This document shows, one piece after another, positions 25,215 through 37,056 of a stretch of DNA of 64,000 bases; position 1 is the stretch's first letter, and each line of letters starts with the position of its first letter. Source of the stretch: Hyphomicrobiales bacterium (lineage in GTDB: Bacteria > Pseudomonadota > Alphaproteobacteria > Rhizobiales > Rhizobiaceae); assembly GCA_900489925.1 (NCBI GenBank), contig UEHQ01000001.1, positions 62,001 to 126,000 of the forward strand, in the 5' to 3' direction. The notes beneath the pieces are model-generated. The model was not told where the DNA came from and made no database searches. It saw only the letters and a list, made by a program, of their open reading frames with translations. A program made the translations under genes and the position numbers.

Positions 25215-27179
25215 ATGGCAGACATGACAATGCGCAGGAGCCTCTCGGTGAGCCAGAGGCTCTGGACGCTGGCGGGCGCCGCATTCATCGGCTTCGGTTC
25301 GATGCTAGCGGTCGGGTGGTATGAAAATGCAATCGTCGGCAACGCGCTGCACCGCGCGAACGAAATCCAGGCAAGCGTCGATCACATCAACGAGATGCGC
25401 ACGGCCAACCTGACGCTCATCCTGGCCGCGATGGATACGATCGTCGATCGCAGCGACAAGGTCGTCGCGCCGGAACGCCTGAAGCTGATGAACGACTCTG
25501 TCGCGAAGCTCTCGAGCGGATCGAAGGAAATGCGGCTTCTCGCCGACGAATTGAACGCAACCCAGCTGCTCTCCAGCTACGACGCGGATGTCGCCTCGCT
25601 TAACAAGTCGATCGTCGGTGACCTGAAGGCGGCCGTTGAAGCCGGCGCGCCGGACAGTGCGTTCGACAAGCTCGACGATGCAATCGATGCAGGCGGCGAC
25701 AAGCTGACGGCAACGCTTGACAAGCTGGCACTGGACGGCGGCGACGTCGCCAAGAAGCGTATCGATCAGGCAAACGCGATATCCCAGCGGGCCGTCTATA
25801 TCCAGATTGGCCTCGGCCTCCTCGCCATTCTCGCCATGGCGGCGCTCCAATATGTTCACGGCGGCTCGATCCGACGCGGCATCGAAGCCGTCCGCCGCAG
25901 TATGCAGCGGATCATGAACGGCGATCTAGACAGCGATGTGCCGGCCACCGATCGCGGTGACGAGATCGGTGACATGGCGCGCGCTGCCCAGAGCTTCCGT
26001 CTCGCCGCGATCGAAAAGCGGGCGCTGGAAAGCCGCAGCGAAAGCGAGCGCCAGCAAGGCGAGGCTGAGCGCAGAAGCCGCGAAGCGGCGAAGCTCGCCG
26101 ACACCGAAGCGCTGAACGCTGCCGTCAATGCGCTGGGCCAAGGCCTCACCCGGCTTGCAGGCGGCGACGTTACCGTGACCATCGACAAACCTTTCAAGCC
26201 CGAACTCGAGCGGCTGCGCGACGACTTCAACCAGACGACGGTGACATTGCGCAAGGCCATGCTTGGCATCGCCCAGAATGGCACCTCGATCCAGGCAAGC
26301 AGCCAGCAGATGCGCTCGGCAGCCGACGATCTTGCCAAGCGCACCGAACAGCAGGCGGCCTCGCTCGAAGAGACCTCCGCGGCCCTCGATCAGATCACGG
26401 CCACCGTTCGCAGCGCGACCAACCGTGCCGAGGAGGTCGGCAAGATGGTCGCGCATACCCGCCAAAACACGACCAAGTCGGACATTGTCGTCACCGACGC
26501 CATGGCCGCCATGGAGCGAATCGAAGCGGCCTCCCGCGAGATCGGCACCATCATCAACGTCATCGACGAGATTGCCTTCCAGACGAATCTCCTTGCCCTG
26601 AACGCGGGCGTCGAAGCGGCCCGCGCCGGCGAGGCCGGCAAGGGGTTTGCGGTCGTCGCCCAGGAAGTGCGCGAGCTTGCCGGTCGCGCCGCGGGCGCAG
26701 CCAAGGATATCAAGGCCTTGATCGGAAAGTCAGGCGCCGAGGTGAAGATCGGCGGCGAACTTGTGACGGCGACTGGCGAGGCATTGCGCCAGATCGGCGA
26801 AGATGTTTCGCGGATCGACGAACATGTTAAATCAATCGTAACCTCTGCACGCGAACAATCGGTTGGACTGAACGAAATCAATACGGCCATCAGCCAGATG
26901 GACCAGGTCACGCAGAAGAACGCGGCCATGGTGGAAGAGACGAACGCTGCAAGTCATACGCTTGCGGCAGACGCCGACAACCTGATCCACCTGATCGAGA
27001 CGTTCAAGATCGGCGAGGGCATGAAGGCCCGTCAAACGCCGCGGGAAGCAACAGCCGTCTCGCATCCGAAACCATCCCCCGCACGAAGCCTGATCGGCAA
27101 AGTCGCGGGCGCATTCAGCGGCGGCGCTGCCGCCAGAGCAATGGCCGTACCGGCCGGAGACAACTGGGAAGAATTCTGA
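25215..27179 (+). CDS. methyl-accepting chemotaxis protein with NWEEF tail
   Basis: A 654-residue transmembrane chemoreceptor. TM1 is at about 17-36 and TM2 at 194-214, bounding a helical periplasmic sensor domain of about 155 residues. A HAMP domain follows TM2 (about 215-268), with a second HAMP-like stretch near 310-345, then the long MCP signalling coiled coil with the conserved tip [20 protein letters not shown]. The C-terminus ends in NWEEF, very like the NWETF pentapeptide that tethers CheR/CheB. The ATG at 25215 has GGAGGGGA upstream; an earlier in-frame start would add 26 unconserved residues. It forms an operon with the CheW gene two bases downstream. The ligand is unknown. Confidence 0.94.
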   Translation: MADMTMRRSLSVSQRLWTLAGAAFIGFGSMLAVGWYENAIVGNALHRANEIQASVDHINEMRTANLTLILAAMDTIVDRSDKVVAPERLKLMNDSVAKLSSGSKEMRLLADELNATQLLSSYDADVASLNKSIVGDLKAAVEAGAPDSAFDKLDDAIDAGGDKLTATLDKLALDGGDVAKKRIDQANAISQRAVYIQIGLGLLAILAMAALQYVHGGSIRRGIEAVRRSMQRIMNGDLDSDVPATDRGDEIGDMARAAQSFRLAAIEKRALESRSESERQQGEAERRSREAAKLADTEALNAAVNALGQGLTRLAGGDVTVTIDKPFKPELERLRDDFNQTTVTLRKAMLGIAQNGTSIQASSQQMRSAADDLAKRTEQQAASLEETSAALDQITATVRSATNRAEEVGKMVAHTRQNTTKSDIVVTDAMAAMERIEAASREIGTIINVIDEIAFQTNLLALNAGVEAARAGEAGKGFAVVAQEVRELAGRAAGAAKDIKALIGKSGAEVKIGGELVTATGEALRQIGEDVSRIDEHVKSIVTSAREQSVGLNEINTAISQMDQVTQKNAAMVEETNAASHTLAADADNLIHLIETFKIGEGMKARQTPREATAVSHPKPSPARSLIGKVAGAFSGGAAARAMAVPAGDNWEEF

Positions 27180-27181
27180 TC

Positions 27182-27652
27182 ATGAACAACAATGTCATCA
27201 ACCAGACCGGCTCGCATCTCGAGATCGTCTCCTTCCACCTCGGTGAGCAGGAATTCTGTATCGACATCATGGCCATCCGCGAAATCCGCGGCTGGGCGCC
27301 TGTTACCCCGATGCCGCATACGCCGCCTTACGTTCTCGGCCTGATCAACCTGCGTGGCGCGGTGATTCCGGTCATCGACATGGCCTGCCGCCTCGGCATG
27401 AAGATGACCGAGCCGTCCGAGCGTTCCGCGATCATCGTCACCGATATCGCCGGCAAGCTGGTCGGCCTTCTGGTCGAGCAGGTATCCGACATGATGACGA
27501 TCAAGAGCGAAGACCTGCAGCCGGCGCCGGAAATCATTCCGGAAACCCAGCGCGCCTTCTGCCGTGGCATCGTCGCCCTGGAAAAGACCATGGTCTGCTT
27601 CCTGAACCTCGACACCGTCATCGCCGACGAACTGTCCCGCGAAGCCGCCTAA
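27182..27652 (+). CDS. cheW: chemotaxis coupling protein CheW
   Basis: A 156-residue CheW domain protein that couples chemoreceptors to the kinase CheA. Conserved blocks are FHLGEQEFCIDIMAIREI, PHTPPYVLGLINLRGAVIPV with the following IDM, and LVEQVSDMMTIK. It begins two bases after the MCP stop, so it is cotranscribed with that receptor, away from any cheA locus in this window. A strong terminator follows at 27670. Confidence 0.95.
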   Translation: MNNNVINQTGSHLEIVSFHLGEQEFCIDIMAIREIRGWAPVTPMPHTPPYVLGLINLRGAVIPVIDMACRLGMKMTEPSERSAIIVTDIAGKLVGLLVEQVSDMMTIKSEDLQPAPEIIPETQRAFCRGIVALEKTMVCFLNLDTVIADELSREAA

Positions 27653-27669
27653 GGCATACCGAACACATC

Positions 27670-27709
27670 AAAAAGCCGCCCGCGACAGATCGTTGCGGGC
27701 GGCTTTTTT
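27670..27709. terminator. bidirectional rho-independent terminator (cheW / aldose epimerase)
   Basis: AAAAAGCCGCCCGC (27670-27683) pairs perfectly with GCGGGCGGCTTTTT (27695-27708), and the T-run extends one base further. Both strands end in U-rich tails, serving the convergent cheW and epimerase genes. Confidence 0.9.
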
Positions 27710-27725
27710 GTGGCTCCGGCAAAGC

Positions 27726-28595
27726 CTATTCGACGATTTCGACGGAGAACGCGAAGCGGGCCGTGGCCCCTGGCGCAAGCGTCTGCGTGTACGGCCGCGC
27801 GGACAACTCGTTCGAGGCCCCCTTTTCCGCAGCCATGCCGTGCCACGGCTCGACGCAGATGAACAGCGCACCTGGTTTTTGCCATAGCGCCAGATTTGGC
27901 AGGTTGTCGAAATGGAACTGCATCGCCGGTCCGCTTTCGACGCCGTATCTCAAGCCGTTGCCCGCGCCTTCAGGAAAAATCATGGCATCCAGCTCGAACA
28001 TGCTGTGTTCCAGCACGAGACGACCGGCCTTGAACGGCGAGGCGAGCCGTGCGGGCGCGAGCAGACCGCCCTCCACCCGCGCCAGCTGCGGCTCTGCGCG
28101 ATTGTCGAGCGTGACGACATGGTCCTGCCCTGCCGTACCAGGCAGCGGCCAGACGAAGGCCGGGTGAAAGCCGATACCGAAAGGCATTGGTCGCTGGTCG
28201 CGATTTGTCACCTCGGCCGAAACGGTCAGCACCGGTCCCTTGAGGGCGTGCTCCACGGCAAGCAGGAAATCGAACGGATAGACAGCCTTGGTCGCCGGAG
28301 AGGACGAAAGCTCATACCGGCACATCGTCTCGTTCGACGATGCAAGCGTAAACTCCGAGCGTCTTGCGAAGCCGTGCTGCCCCATCGCATAGCTTTGGCC
28401 GTCGATCCCCACCGTATCATCGGGAGCCTTGCCCACGATCGGAAAAAGTACCGGTGAACGACCGCTCCAGAAGGCCGCATCACCACTCCATAGCCAGGAT
28501 CGCCCATCCCCTGTCGTCAGCGCCTGCATCTCGGCACCGAGTGAAGAGACATCGACGGTCAGGTATTGATTTGCGATCCGTGTGGAGCTGGGCAT
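27726..28595 (-). CDS. aldose 1-epimerase family protein (LacX-like)
   Basis: A 289-residue galactose mutarotase-fold protein. GSYAMGQHGFARRSEF-like sequence (seen as MGQHGFARRSEF) and FGIGFHPAFVWPLPG supply the conserved His residues, and the C-terminal part has CVEPWHGMA. Relatives interconvert alpha and beta anomers of sugars, but this LacX-type subgroup is less well defined than GalM. The ATG at 28595 follows AGAGGA and is preferred to an earlier in-frame ATG. It is transcribed alone. Confidence 0.88.
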   Translation of the reverse strand: MPSSTRIANQYLTVDVSSLGAEMQALTTGDGRSWLWSGDAAFWSGRSPVLFPIVGKAPDDTVGIDGQSYAMGQHGFARRSEFTLASSNETMCRYELSSSPATKAVYPFDFLLAVEHALKGPVLTVSAEVTNRDQRPMPFGIGFHPAFVWPLPGTAGQDHVVTLDNRAEPQLARVEGGLLAPARLASPFKAGRLVLEHSMFELDAMIFPEGAGNGLRYGVESGPAMQFHFDNLPNLALWQKPGALFICVEPWHGMAAEKGASNELSARPYTQTLAPGATARFAFSVEIVE

Positions 28596-28710
28596 CGGTG
28601 GTCCTCTTCGGTTTGTTCCGGCCGGGACCATATCTGCGCCGGCCAGCGATTTCCATCCTCAGAGCGGTGCTGGCGCGACCGCTCACCAAGAGTTGCTCAA
28701 CCTCTCGTGT

Positions 28711-29205
28711 CTATTGCGGCTTGCCGTTTTTCCAGACCACATTCTGCCCATAGAGCGAGACAGTCGATATCGCCATTTTAGCCGAGCCGTCTGTCAGCTC
28801 GCGGGAATGGACAAGGTAGATCAGCGTGTCGTTCTGCTTGTCGTAGATCCGGTTGACCACCAGCTTCTTCCAGACAAGCGAGATGCCCGACTTGAAAACC
28901 TCGTCGCCACCCTTCGACAGATCGATGTTGCCGATCTCGATCGGCCCTGTCTGGTGGCAGGAGATCGCGCTGTTCGACGGATCCTCGAACCAGTTGCCGT
29001 TCTTGACGCGATCGATAACGCTGCGGTCGAAATAGGTGACGTGACAGGTGACGCCCTTCACCTCGGGGTCCGCCACGGCATCGACGATGATGTCGTTGCC
29101 GATCCAGTCAACGCCGACTTTGCCGACGACATCAGCGGAGGCGGAACCGGCGCAAAGACCGACCAGCGAGGCTACAGCAAGCATTGTATTGCGTTTTCTG
29201 GACAT
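28711..29205 (-). CDS. creA: CreA family exported protein
   Basis: A 164-residue protein with a signal peptide probably cleaved after SASA (residues 21-24). The mature part starts DVVGKVGVDWIGNDIIVDAVADP-like sequence and has VKGVTCHVTYFD, SNSAISCHQTGPI and VWKKLVVNRIYDKQNDTLIY, all diagnostic of CreA (DUF830-type catabolite regulation protein A family). The two conserved Cys may form a disulphide. The biochemical role of CreA is not established. The ATG at 29205 follows AAGGAG by 6 bases, which settles the start against one 8 codons earlier. Confidence 0.9.
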   Translation of the reverse strand: MSRKRNTMLAVASLVGLCAGSASADVVGKVGVDWIGNDIIVDAVADPEVKGVTCHVTYFDRSVIDRVKNGNWFEDPSNSAISCHQTGPIEIGNIDLSKGGDEVFKSGISLVWKKLVVNRIYDKQNDTLIYLVHSRELTDGSAKMAISTVSLYGQNVVWKNGKPQ

Positions 29206-29305
29206 GACGGCTCCTTGACTGCTCCGCATCTAAGATAAGTGCGGGGCACGCCTTTGCAAGAAAGGCTAGCCTTTCCCGGGAAGGGCTCGCCCTTCCCGAG
29301 CCGTG

Positions 29306-29896
29306 TCAGGCCTTGCGGCAGGTGCAGGGTTCGTAGCCGTTGGCCAACAGCCGGCCTGGCTTCATGCCGATCAAATCAGGAATGGCATGAATGGCCGCAG
29401 CCCCCACTTGCCGGGCGATCTCGATCGCGGCCTGCGCGCAGACCGCCGCGTCTTCGGCGGCATTGTGGTGCGCGAAGCGCAGCCCAAGATGCTCCGCGAG
29501 GATATTCAGCCGGTGCGAAAGAAAATGCGGCCAGACGCGCTGCGACATCTTCAGGCTGCAGAGATAGGTGAGCTCGGGATAGGATTGGCGGTAGAGATCG
29601 AGGCACGACCGCCAGACACTGAAATCGAAGGCCGCATTGTGCGCAATCATCGTCGCGCCGCGAAAATCATCCTCGAACTCGTCCATCACCTCGGGAAATT
29701 CCGGCGCGTCCTCGACATGTTCGGGGCGGATGCCGTGGATCGCGATGTTCATTCCCGAGAAACGCATCTGCTTGGGACGGATCAGGCGCTCCTCGACGCG
29801 CGTGACACGCCCGTCCTCGATCCAGGCGAGACCGACGGAACAAGCACTGCCGCGCTGCTCGTTGGCCGTCTCGAAATCAATGGCGATAGTCTTCAA
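29306..29896 (-). CDS. 3'-5' exonuclease, DEDDh (DnaQ) family
   Basis: A 196-residue exonuclease. The DEDDh residues are visible: Asp7 and Glu9 in AIDFETAN, Asp91 in AHNAAFDFSVW, and His144 with Asp149 in HHNAAEDA. It lacks polymerase or BRCT domains, so it resembles stand-alone DnaQ-like exonucleases rather than the Pol III epsilon subunit. It probably acts in DNA repair or RNA/DNA trimming. ATG at 29896. Divergent from the acetyltransferase leader. Confidence 0.88.
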   Translation of the reverse strand: MKTIAIDFETANEQRGSACSVGLAWIEDGRVTRVEERLIRPKQMRFSGMNIAIHGIRPEHVEDAPEFPEVMDEFEDDFRGATMIAHNAAFDFSVWRSCLDLYRQSYPELTYLCSLKMSQRVWPHFLSHRLNILAEHLGLRFAHHNAAEDAAVCAQAAIEIARQVGAAAIHAIPDLIGMKPGRLLANGYEPCTCRKA

Positions 29897-30002
29897 GGCA
29901 AGGTCCGATTCGATTGCTTCAATCAGGCATAACGTCCCCGTCCTGCCGGCGCAAACATCGGCACCTTGACATCAACAACCCTGTCGCGAGACAGTGCGAT
30001 CC

Positions 30003-30083
30003 ATGAACAGATCACTGATGACAGCCACGCTTATGCAGATCACGACGACCCTTGCGGGGTTGCCGGGAGCGATGGCGCGTTAA
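30003..30083 (+). other. possible 26-codon leader ORF ahead of the acetyltransferase
   Basis: A short open frame (ATG 30003, TAA 30081) encodes MNRSLMTATLMQITTTLAGL and six more residues, with five Thr codons, three of them consecutive. It lies after a TTGACA -35-like element at 29966-29971 and before the hairpin at 30102-30127. There is no strong ribosome binding site, so translation is unproven. Confidence 0.25.
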
Positions 30084-30101
30084 AGCAATCCGTTCATCCC
30101 G

Positions 30102-30127
30102 AAACCCTGCCGAGGCGAGCAGGGTTT
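30102..30127 (+). promoter_or_regulatory. hairpin in the acetyltransferase leader
   Basis: A perfect 9-bp stem, AAACCCTGC / GCAGGGTTT, with an 8-base loop lies 40 bases upstream of the acetyltransferase ATG. No U-tract follows on either strand, so it is not a simple terminator. Confidence 0.4.
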
Positions 30128-30166
30128 GGGAACCGGCTCTCCTCCTATCAGAAAATGGAGAGTCGA

Positions 30167-30694
30167 ATGTCCGAACCACCCGTGAAACCGATATCCAAAG
30201 GTCCGCAAGGACTGCTCATCCGTGCCGTCCGCCCGTCGGATGCCGAGGGATTGACAACGCTTGTCAACCTCCCCGGCTTTCGCGCCGGAACGCTGCGACC
30301 GCCTTACCAGAGCATCGAGGAAACACGCCGCCATCTCGACAGCGGCAATGCGGATGCCATGCGCCTCGTGGCGGTCATCGACGAAAGCATCGTCGGCGAC
30401 ATTGGCATGACGCGGTATCGCGGTCGCCGCAACCATGTCGCGGGCATCGGTATGGGCGTGCATGACGACTTCACCGGCAGAGGCATCGGCAGCGCCCTCC
30501 TCGCCGCCGTCATCGATGCGGCCGACAATTGGCTGAACATAAGGCGGCTGGAGCTCACCGTCTTCACCGACAACGAACCGGCCATCGCCCTCTACAGGAA
30601 ATTCGGCTTCGAGACCGAAGGCACGCTGCGCGCCTATGCCTTCCGGGCCGGCCACTACGTTGACACCCACGCGATGGCGCGGCTGCTTGACTAG
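30167..30694 (+). CDS. GNAT family N-acetyltransferase
   Basis: A 175-residue RimJ/RimL or PhnO-like acetyltransferase. It begins IRAVRPSDAEGLTTLVN; the acetyl-CoA binding motif A is GMGVHDDFTGRGIGSALLAA, and motif B is LELTVFTDNEPAIALYRKFGF followed by EGTLRAYAFRAGHYVDTHAM, typical of this fold. The ATG at 30167 has GGAGAG 6-11 bases upstream; the ATG four codons before is less well placed. The acceptor substrate cannot be predicted. The leader contains a hairpin and a possible uORF. Confidence 0.9.
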   Translation: MSEPPVKPISKGPQGLLIRAVRPSDAEGLTTLVNLPGFRAGTLRPPYQSIEETRRHLDSGNADAMRLVAVIDESIVGDIGMTRYRGRRNHVAGIGMGVHDDFTGRGIGSALLAAVIDAADNWLNIRRLELTVFTDNEPAIALYRKFGFETEGTLRAYAFRAGHYVDTHAMARLLD

Positions 30695-30701
30695 GTTCAC
30701 A

Positions 30702-32991
<2,290 letters not shown>

Positions 32992-34665
32992 TCAGCCGTT
33001 GCCGGCAAGCAGGCGGGCAGCTGCCGCCCTCGCCTCTTCGGTCACCGATGCGCCGGCCAGCATCCGGGCGATCTCTTCCGTGCGGTCACCCGGCTCCATC
33101 GTCGCCACGCGCGTCGCGATCTTCTCGGAGCCATCGGAAACGGGGCCCTTCGAGATCAGGAGATGCGTCGCCGCGCGTGCCGCCACCTGCGGCGCATGCG
33201 TTACCGACAGCACCTGCACGCGGTCCGAAAGCCGCTTCAACCGTTGGCCGATCGCGTCCGCGACGGCACCGCCGACACCAGTGTCGATTTCGTCGAAAAC
33301 CAGCGTCGGTGCCGAACCACGGTCGGCAAGCGCCACTTTCAGCGCCAGCAGGAAGCGCGAGAGTTCCCCACCCGAGGCAACCTTCATGATCGAACCGGGA
33401 CGCGTACCGGGGTTGGTCTGCACGTGGAATTCGACAACGTCGACACCCTCGGCCGCGGCTTCCTCAGGGTCAGTGGTGATCTCCACCATGAAACGCGCCC
33501 GCTCAAGCTTCAGCGCTGGCAATTCCGCCATGACGGCAGCCGCCAGGGACTGCCCGGCATGGTGACGCTTCTCGGAGAGCGATCGTGCCGCGACGTCATA
33601 GCTTGCCTTGTGGACGCCGACCTCGGCTTCGAGCTTGGCGAGCCTTTCCTCGCCAGCGTCTAGGTCCGCCAGATCGTTGATCATGCGCACAGCCAAGGCA
33701 GGTAGCTCAGTCACCGGAACAGAATATTTTCGCGAGGCGCCGCGCAGCGCAAACAGCCGCTCCTCGACGCGCTCCAATTCCTTCGGATCGTACTCCGTCT
33801 TGCGCAGGGCCGCTTCGACCTCCATCTGCGCATTGGAAAGCTGATCAAGCGCGGCATCCAGAAGCGCCACGGTGTCTTCCAGCAGTCCCGGCGCTTCATG
33901 GCTCTTGCGCTCCAGCCTGCGCACCAGCGACGCGATGTGGGGCACGGGAGAGGCATTGCCGTTGAGGAACTCGGAGGCCTCGGCGATATCACCGGCAATT
34001 CGCTCCGCCTTCATCATCTTCTGCCGGCGGTCGGCCAGTTCGTCTTCTTCACCGTCCTGCGGCGAGAGCTTTTCAAGTTCCTCGACCGACGAGCGGATAT
34101 AGTCTGCTTCGCGGGCAGCGTTCTCCACCTTCTCGCGGTGCTTCTTCAGCGTCCGTTCGGTATCGCGCCACTTACGGTAAAGCTCGGAAACGGCGGCAAC
34201 CTCGTCGCCGATGCCAGCAAAGGCATCGAGCAGGATGCGGTGAGCATGCGTATCGACAAGCGCACGATCGTCGTGCTGGCCATGGATCTCGACAAGCATT
34301 TGGCCGGCTTGGCGCATCAGCTGCACGCTCAGAGGCTGGTCATTGACATAGGCTTTGGTGCGGCCGTCGGAAGTCTGCACGCGACGGAAGATCAGATCGC
34401 CATCATCGTCGATTCCGTTCTCGCGAAGCAGGCGACGCGCCCTGTGGTCTGGCTCCACGTCGAAGACGGCAGTCACCTGCCCCTTGTCTTCGCCATGGCG
34501 GACAAGGCCACCATCGCCGCGCCCGCCAAGGGCGAGCGAAAGACTGTCAAGCAGGATGGATTTGCCTGCACCCGTCTCACCGGTCAGAACCGAGAGGCCG
34601 GTCTCGAAGGCAAGATCCAGCCGCTCGATCAGGACGATATCGCGGATCGAAAGCTGGATCAGCAT
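32992..34665 (-). CDS. recN: DNA repair protein RecN
   Basis: A 557-residue SMC-like ATPase for double-strand break repair. The N-terminus has the Walker A motif GETGAGKS (about residues 30-37) in LSVLTGETGAGKSILLDSL. Two coiled-coil arms (about 155-220 and 290-370) surround a hinge. The C-terminal ATPase half has SGGELSRFLLALK signature and Walker B LVFDEIDTGVGG. ATG at 34665, 6 bases after bamD, consistent with cotranscription. Confidence 0.96.
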   Translation of the reverse strand: MLIQLSIRDIVLIERLDLAFETGLSVLTGETGAGKSILLDSLSLALGGRGDGGLVRHGEDKGQVTAVFDVEPDHRARRLLRENGIDDDGDLIFRRVQTSDGRTKAYVNDQPLSVQLMRQAGQMLVEIHGQHDDRALVDTHAHRILLDAFAGIGDEVAAVSELYRKWRDTERTLKKHREKVENAAREADYIRSSVEELEKLSPQDGEEDELADRRQKMMKAERIAGDIAEASEFLNGNASPVPHIASLVRRLERKSHEAPGLLEDTVALLDAALDQLSNAQMEVEAALRKTEYDPKELERVEERLFALRGASRKYSVPVTELPALAVRMINDLADLDAGEERLAKLEAEVGVHKASYDVAARSLSEKRHHAGQSLAAAVMAELPALKLERARFMVEITTDPEEAAAEGVDVVEFHVQTNPGTRPGSIMKVASGGELSRFLLALKVALADRGSAPTLVFDEIDTGVGGAVADAIGQRLKRLSDRVQVLSVTHAPQVAARAATHLLISKGPVSDGSEKIATRVATMEPGDRTEEIARMLAGASVTEEARAAAARLLAGNG

Positions 34666-34671
34666 TTGGCC

Positions 34672-35514
34672 TCAGGAACCGAGCAGTTTCTTGCCGGCGG
34701 CCGAAATCCACGAGCCCTGATTTTCACGCGGCTCGGTGCCGTTGCTCTTCAGGAGCTTGTAGGAATCTGCATACCACTGGCTGTCAGGATAGTTGTGGCC
34801 GAGAACGGCAGCAGCCGTCTGGGCTTCCTCGACGATACCCATCGCGTAATAGGCCTCGACCAGGCGGGCGAGCGCTTCTTCGATCTGGTTCGTGCTCGGA
34901 TACTTCTCGACGACGTTGCGGAAGCGCGAGATGGCGGCAAGGTATTCCTTGCGCTCCATGTAGTAGCGGCCGACCTGCATTTCCTTGCCGGCAAGCTGGT
35001 CACGCGCGAAGCGGATTTTCGCCTGCGCATCGTCGACATATTCGGAGTCAGGATAGTTGTCGACGACGGCCTGCATGGCTTCGATCGTCTTGGCCGCTGC
35101 GCGCTGATCCTGCGTCACGTCCACGATCTGCTTGGAATAGGTCAAGCCGATCAGATACTGCACATAAGGAGCATCCTTCGACTTCGGATACTGCGCCATG
35201 TAGCGATTGCCCGAGGCAAGCGCGTCATCCAGGCGGCTCTGGCGGTATTTCACGAAGGTGCTCATGACGAGTGCCTTGCGCGCCCATTCGGAGAACGGGT
35301 TTTCACGATCGATGGCGTCGAACTTGCGCGCCGCTTCGTTCATGTTGCCGGCCTTCATGTTGGCGAGGCCCTGCGTATAGAGAACGTCCGGCGGGTCGTT
35401 TTCAACGCCGAGCTTGGTAATGTCGATATCGGGGTCCGATTGGCATCCGGAAACCAAAGCACCTGCGCTCAGCACCAAGAGCGATGCGAACAAAGCGCGC
35501 GCTGTCTTCATCAT
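34672..35514 (-). CDS. bamD: outer membrane protein assembly factor BamD (ComL)
   Basis: A 280-residue lipoprotein of the BAM complex that inserts beta-barrel proteins in the outer membrane. The lipobox V-S-G-C gives Cys24. Five TPR-like repeats fill the rest, with DVLYTQGLANMKAGNMNEAA, NPFSEWARKALVMSTF, DAPYVQYLIGLTYSKQI, RDQLAGKEMQVGRYYMER and TNQIEEALARLVEAYYAMG as recognisable BamD segments. The start is one of two adjacent ATGs (35514 or 35511); upstream in-frame codons are not conserved. It is 298 bases from lpxC, whose terminator lies between, so it has its own promoter. Confidence 0.95.
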   Translation of the reverse strand: MMKTARALFASLLVLSAGALVSGCQSDPDIDITKLGVENDPPDVLYTQGLANMKAGNMNEAARKFDAIDRENPFSEWARKALVMSTFVKYRQSRLDDALASGNRYMAQYPKSKDAPYVQYLIGLTYSKQIVDVTQDQRAAAKTIEAMQAVVDNYPDSEYVDDAQAKIRFARDQLAGKEMQVGRYYMERKEYLAAISRFRNVVEKYPSTNQIEEALARLVEAYYAMGIVEEAQTAAAVLGHNYPDSQWYADSYKLLKSNGTEPRENQGSWISAAGKKLLGS

Positions 35515-35755
35515 ACTGTCAGACCCTGCATAACCCATCGGAACAATCCCAACCGCCGCCATCCCTCAACGGCGGCCACGCCTTGCTGGCGTTTCTAGCC
35601 ACAAATGCGTGGCCAGAGCAACGCAATGATGATGCATTAACGCATTTTTGTGGCGGCACCGGCCATAATGTTGAGTTTTGCCCAGAGAAAGGCGCATCTG
35701 TTGCCGCTAAACATCTGCTGCAAAACACCTATCGGGAATCACGATGGGCCATTCC

Positions 35756-35785
35756 CATAAAGAAACCGCCTCCCGAAGGAAGCGG
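35756..35785 (-). terminator. rho-independent terminator of lpxC
   Basis: On the minus strand CCGCTTCC / GGAGGCGG forms an 8-bp stem (one T-G pair) capped by a TTCG tetraloop and followed by TTTCTTT. It lies 27 bases after the lpxC stop. Confidence 0.8.
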
Positions 35786-35812
35786 CCCTGGCCTTAAAAA
35801 ATGCGGTGGAGG

Positions 35813-36769
35813 TCAAGCCGACCAGGGAGCAAATTCCGGTGCGTTGACCCGGATGAAATCCCGGGGAGCAACACGTTGGCGCGGTGCAGATGTCTCGACA
35901 ACTTCATAGGCTGTCGGATCGTTGAGCAGCGCCTTGAGGGCATTGGCATTCATCTTGTGGCCGCCACGATAAGAGCGGTAGCAGCCGATAAAGGGGGCAC
36001 CGGCAAGCGCCAGATCACCAACGGCATCCAGCGTCTTGTGACGGACGAACTCGTCCTTGGCGTAACGCAGGCCTTCGACGTTGATGACCGTATTGTCGTC
36101 GGAGATGACAACCGAATTCTCGAGCGACGAACCGAGCGCGTGACCCGATGCCCACAGACGCTCGACATCGCGCATGAAGCCGAAGGTGCGGGCGCGCGAC
36201 AGTTCCGACTTGAAAGTCGCAGCGGTCATGTCGCCTTCCCAAGTCTGGCGGCCGATCAGCGGCGTGTCGAAATCGATCTCGACTTCGAAGCGCATGCCGT
36301 CATAGGGACGGAATTCGCTCCACGAACCGCCATGTTCGATGCGAACCGGCTTGGTGACGCGGATGTAACGGCGCTTGACGCCAAGGGATACCAGACCGAC
36401 CTGCTCGATTGCTTCGATGAAGGGCATGGAGCTGCCGTCCATGATCGGCATTTCGGCGCCGTGGACTTCGATCAGAACGTTGTCCAGGCCAAGCGCATAG
36501 ACGGCTGCCATGACATGCTCGATCGTCGCGACGGAGCGCGCCGGCGAGAAACCAAGAACCGTGCAGAGGTCTGTATTGCCGACCTGCGAGGAAACGGCAC
36601 GCAGCTCGGTAACTTCACCGTTCTCGTGCATACGGTTGAATACGACACCAGTATCTGCTTCAGCCGGGTTGAAGGTGATCGAAACGTCAGCACCAGAATG
36701 AACGCCGATCCCAGAAAGGGTGACCGGGCGTGATACCGTCGTTTGAAAACCCAACATGCCAATAACCAT
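35813..36769 (-). CDS. lpxC: UDP-3-O-acyl-N-acetylglucosamine deacetylase
   Basis: A 318-residue zinc deacetylase performing the committed step of lipid A synthesis. Zinc ligands by alignment to E. coli are His85 (ATIEHVMAAVYALG), His244 and Asp248 (VRHKTLDAVGDLA). The catalytic His271 is in GGHKMNANAL. The N-terminus (GFQTTVSRPVTLSGIGVHSG) is standard. ATG at 36769. It has its own terminator at 35756 and lies 287 bases downstream of ftsZ, so it is separately transcribed within the division cluster. Confidence 0.97.
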   Translation of the reverse strand: MVIGMLGFQTTVSRPVTLSGIGVHSGADVSITFNPAEADTGVVFNRMHENGEVTELRAVSSQVGNTDLCTVLGFSPARSVATIEHVMAAVYALGLDNVLIEVHGAEMPIMDGSSMPFIEAIEQVGLVSLGVKRRYIRVTKPVRIEHGGSWSEFRPYDGMRFEVEIDFDTPLIGRQTWEGDMTAATFKSELSRARTFGFMRDVERLWASGHALGSSLENSVVISDDNTVINVEGLRYAKDEFVRHKTLDAVGDLALAGAPFIGCYRSYRGGHKMNANALKALLNDPTAYEVVETSAPRQRVAPRDFIRVNAPEFAPWSA

Positions 36770-37008
36770 AAATCTTGCCTTTATTATCCCCGGCGATCCG
36801 CTACGGCTTATCTGCCGAAACCCATCTACCGAGGTTTATTTCGCTCCGTCCAAGTCCTGCAATGAGCGCACGAAGACGGTTTTGTTAGTCCATACATACG
36901 TGCGCCCGCGCTCCAATCCAAATCACTGTTTCTTTCGCTTTGTTACGAAAGCATGCTTTTGAAATTGCAGCGTAATTTGCCTGAATTCCGGCACCTTGAA
37001 ACACAGAT

Positions 37009-37030
37009 GCCCGGGAGCGAACTCCCGGGC
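37009..37030 (-). terminator. terminator of ftsZ
   Basis: A perfect 9-bp stem, GCCCGGGAG / CTCCCGGGC, with a TTCG loop on the minus strand lies 27 bases past the ftsZ stop. The tail (ATCTGTGTTT) is only partly U-rich. Confidence 0.65.
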
Positions 37031-37056
37031 CTGAGCGTGGCGATTCTGTGTCGACC

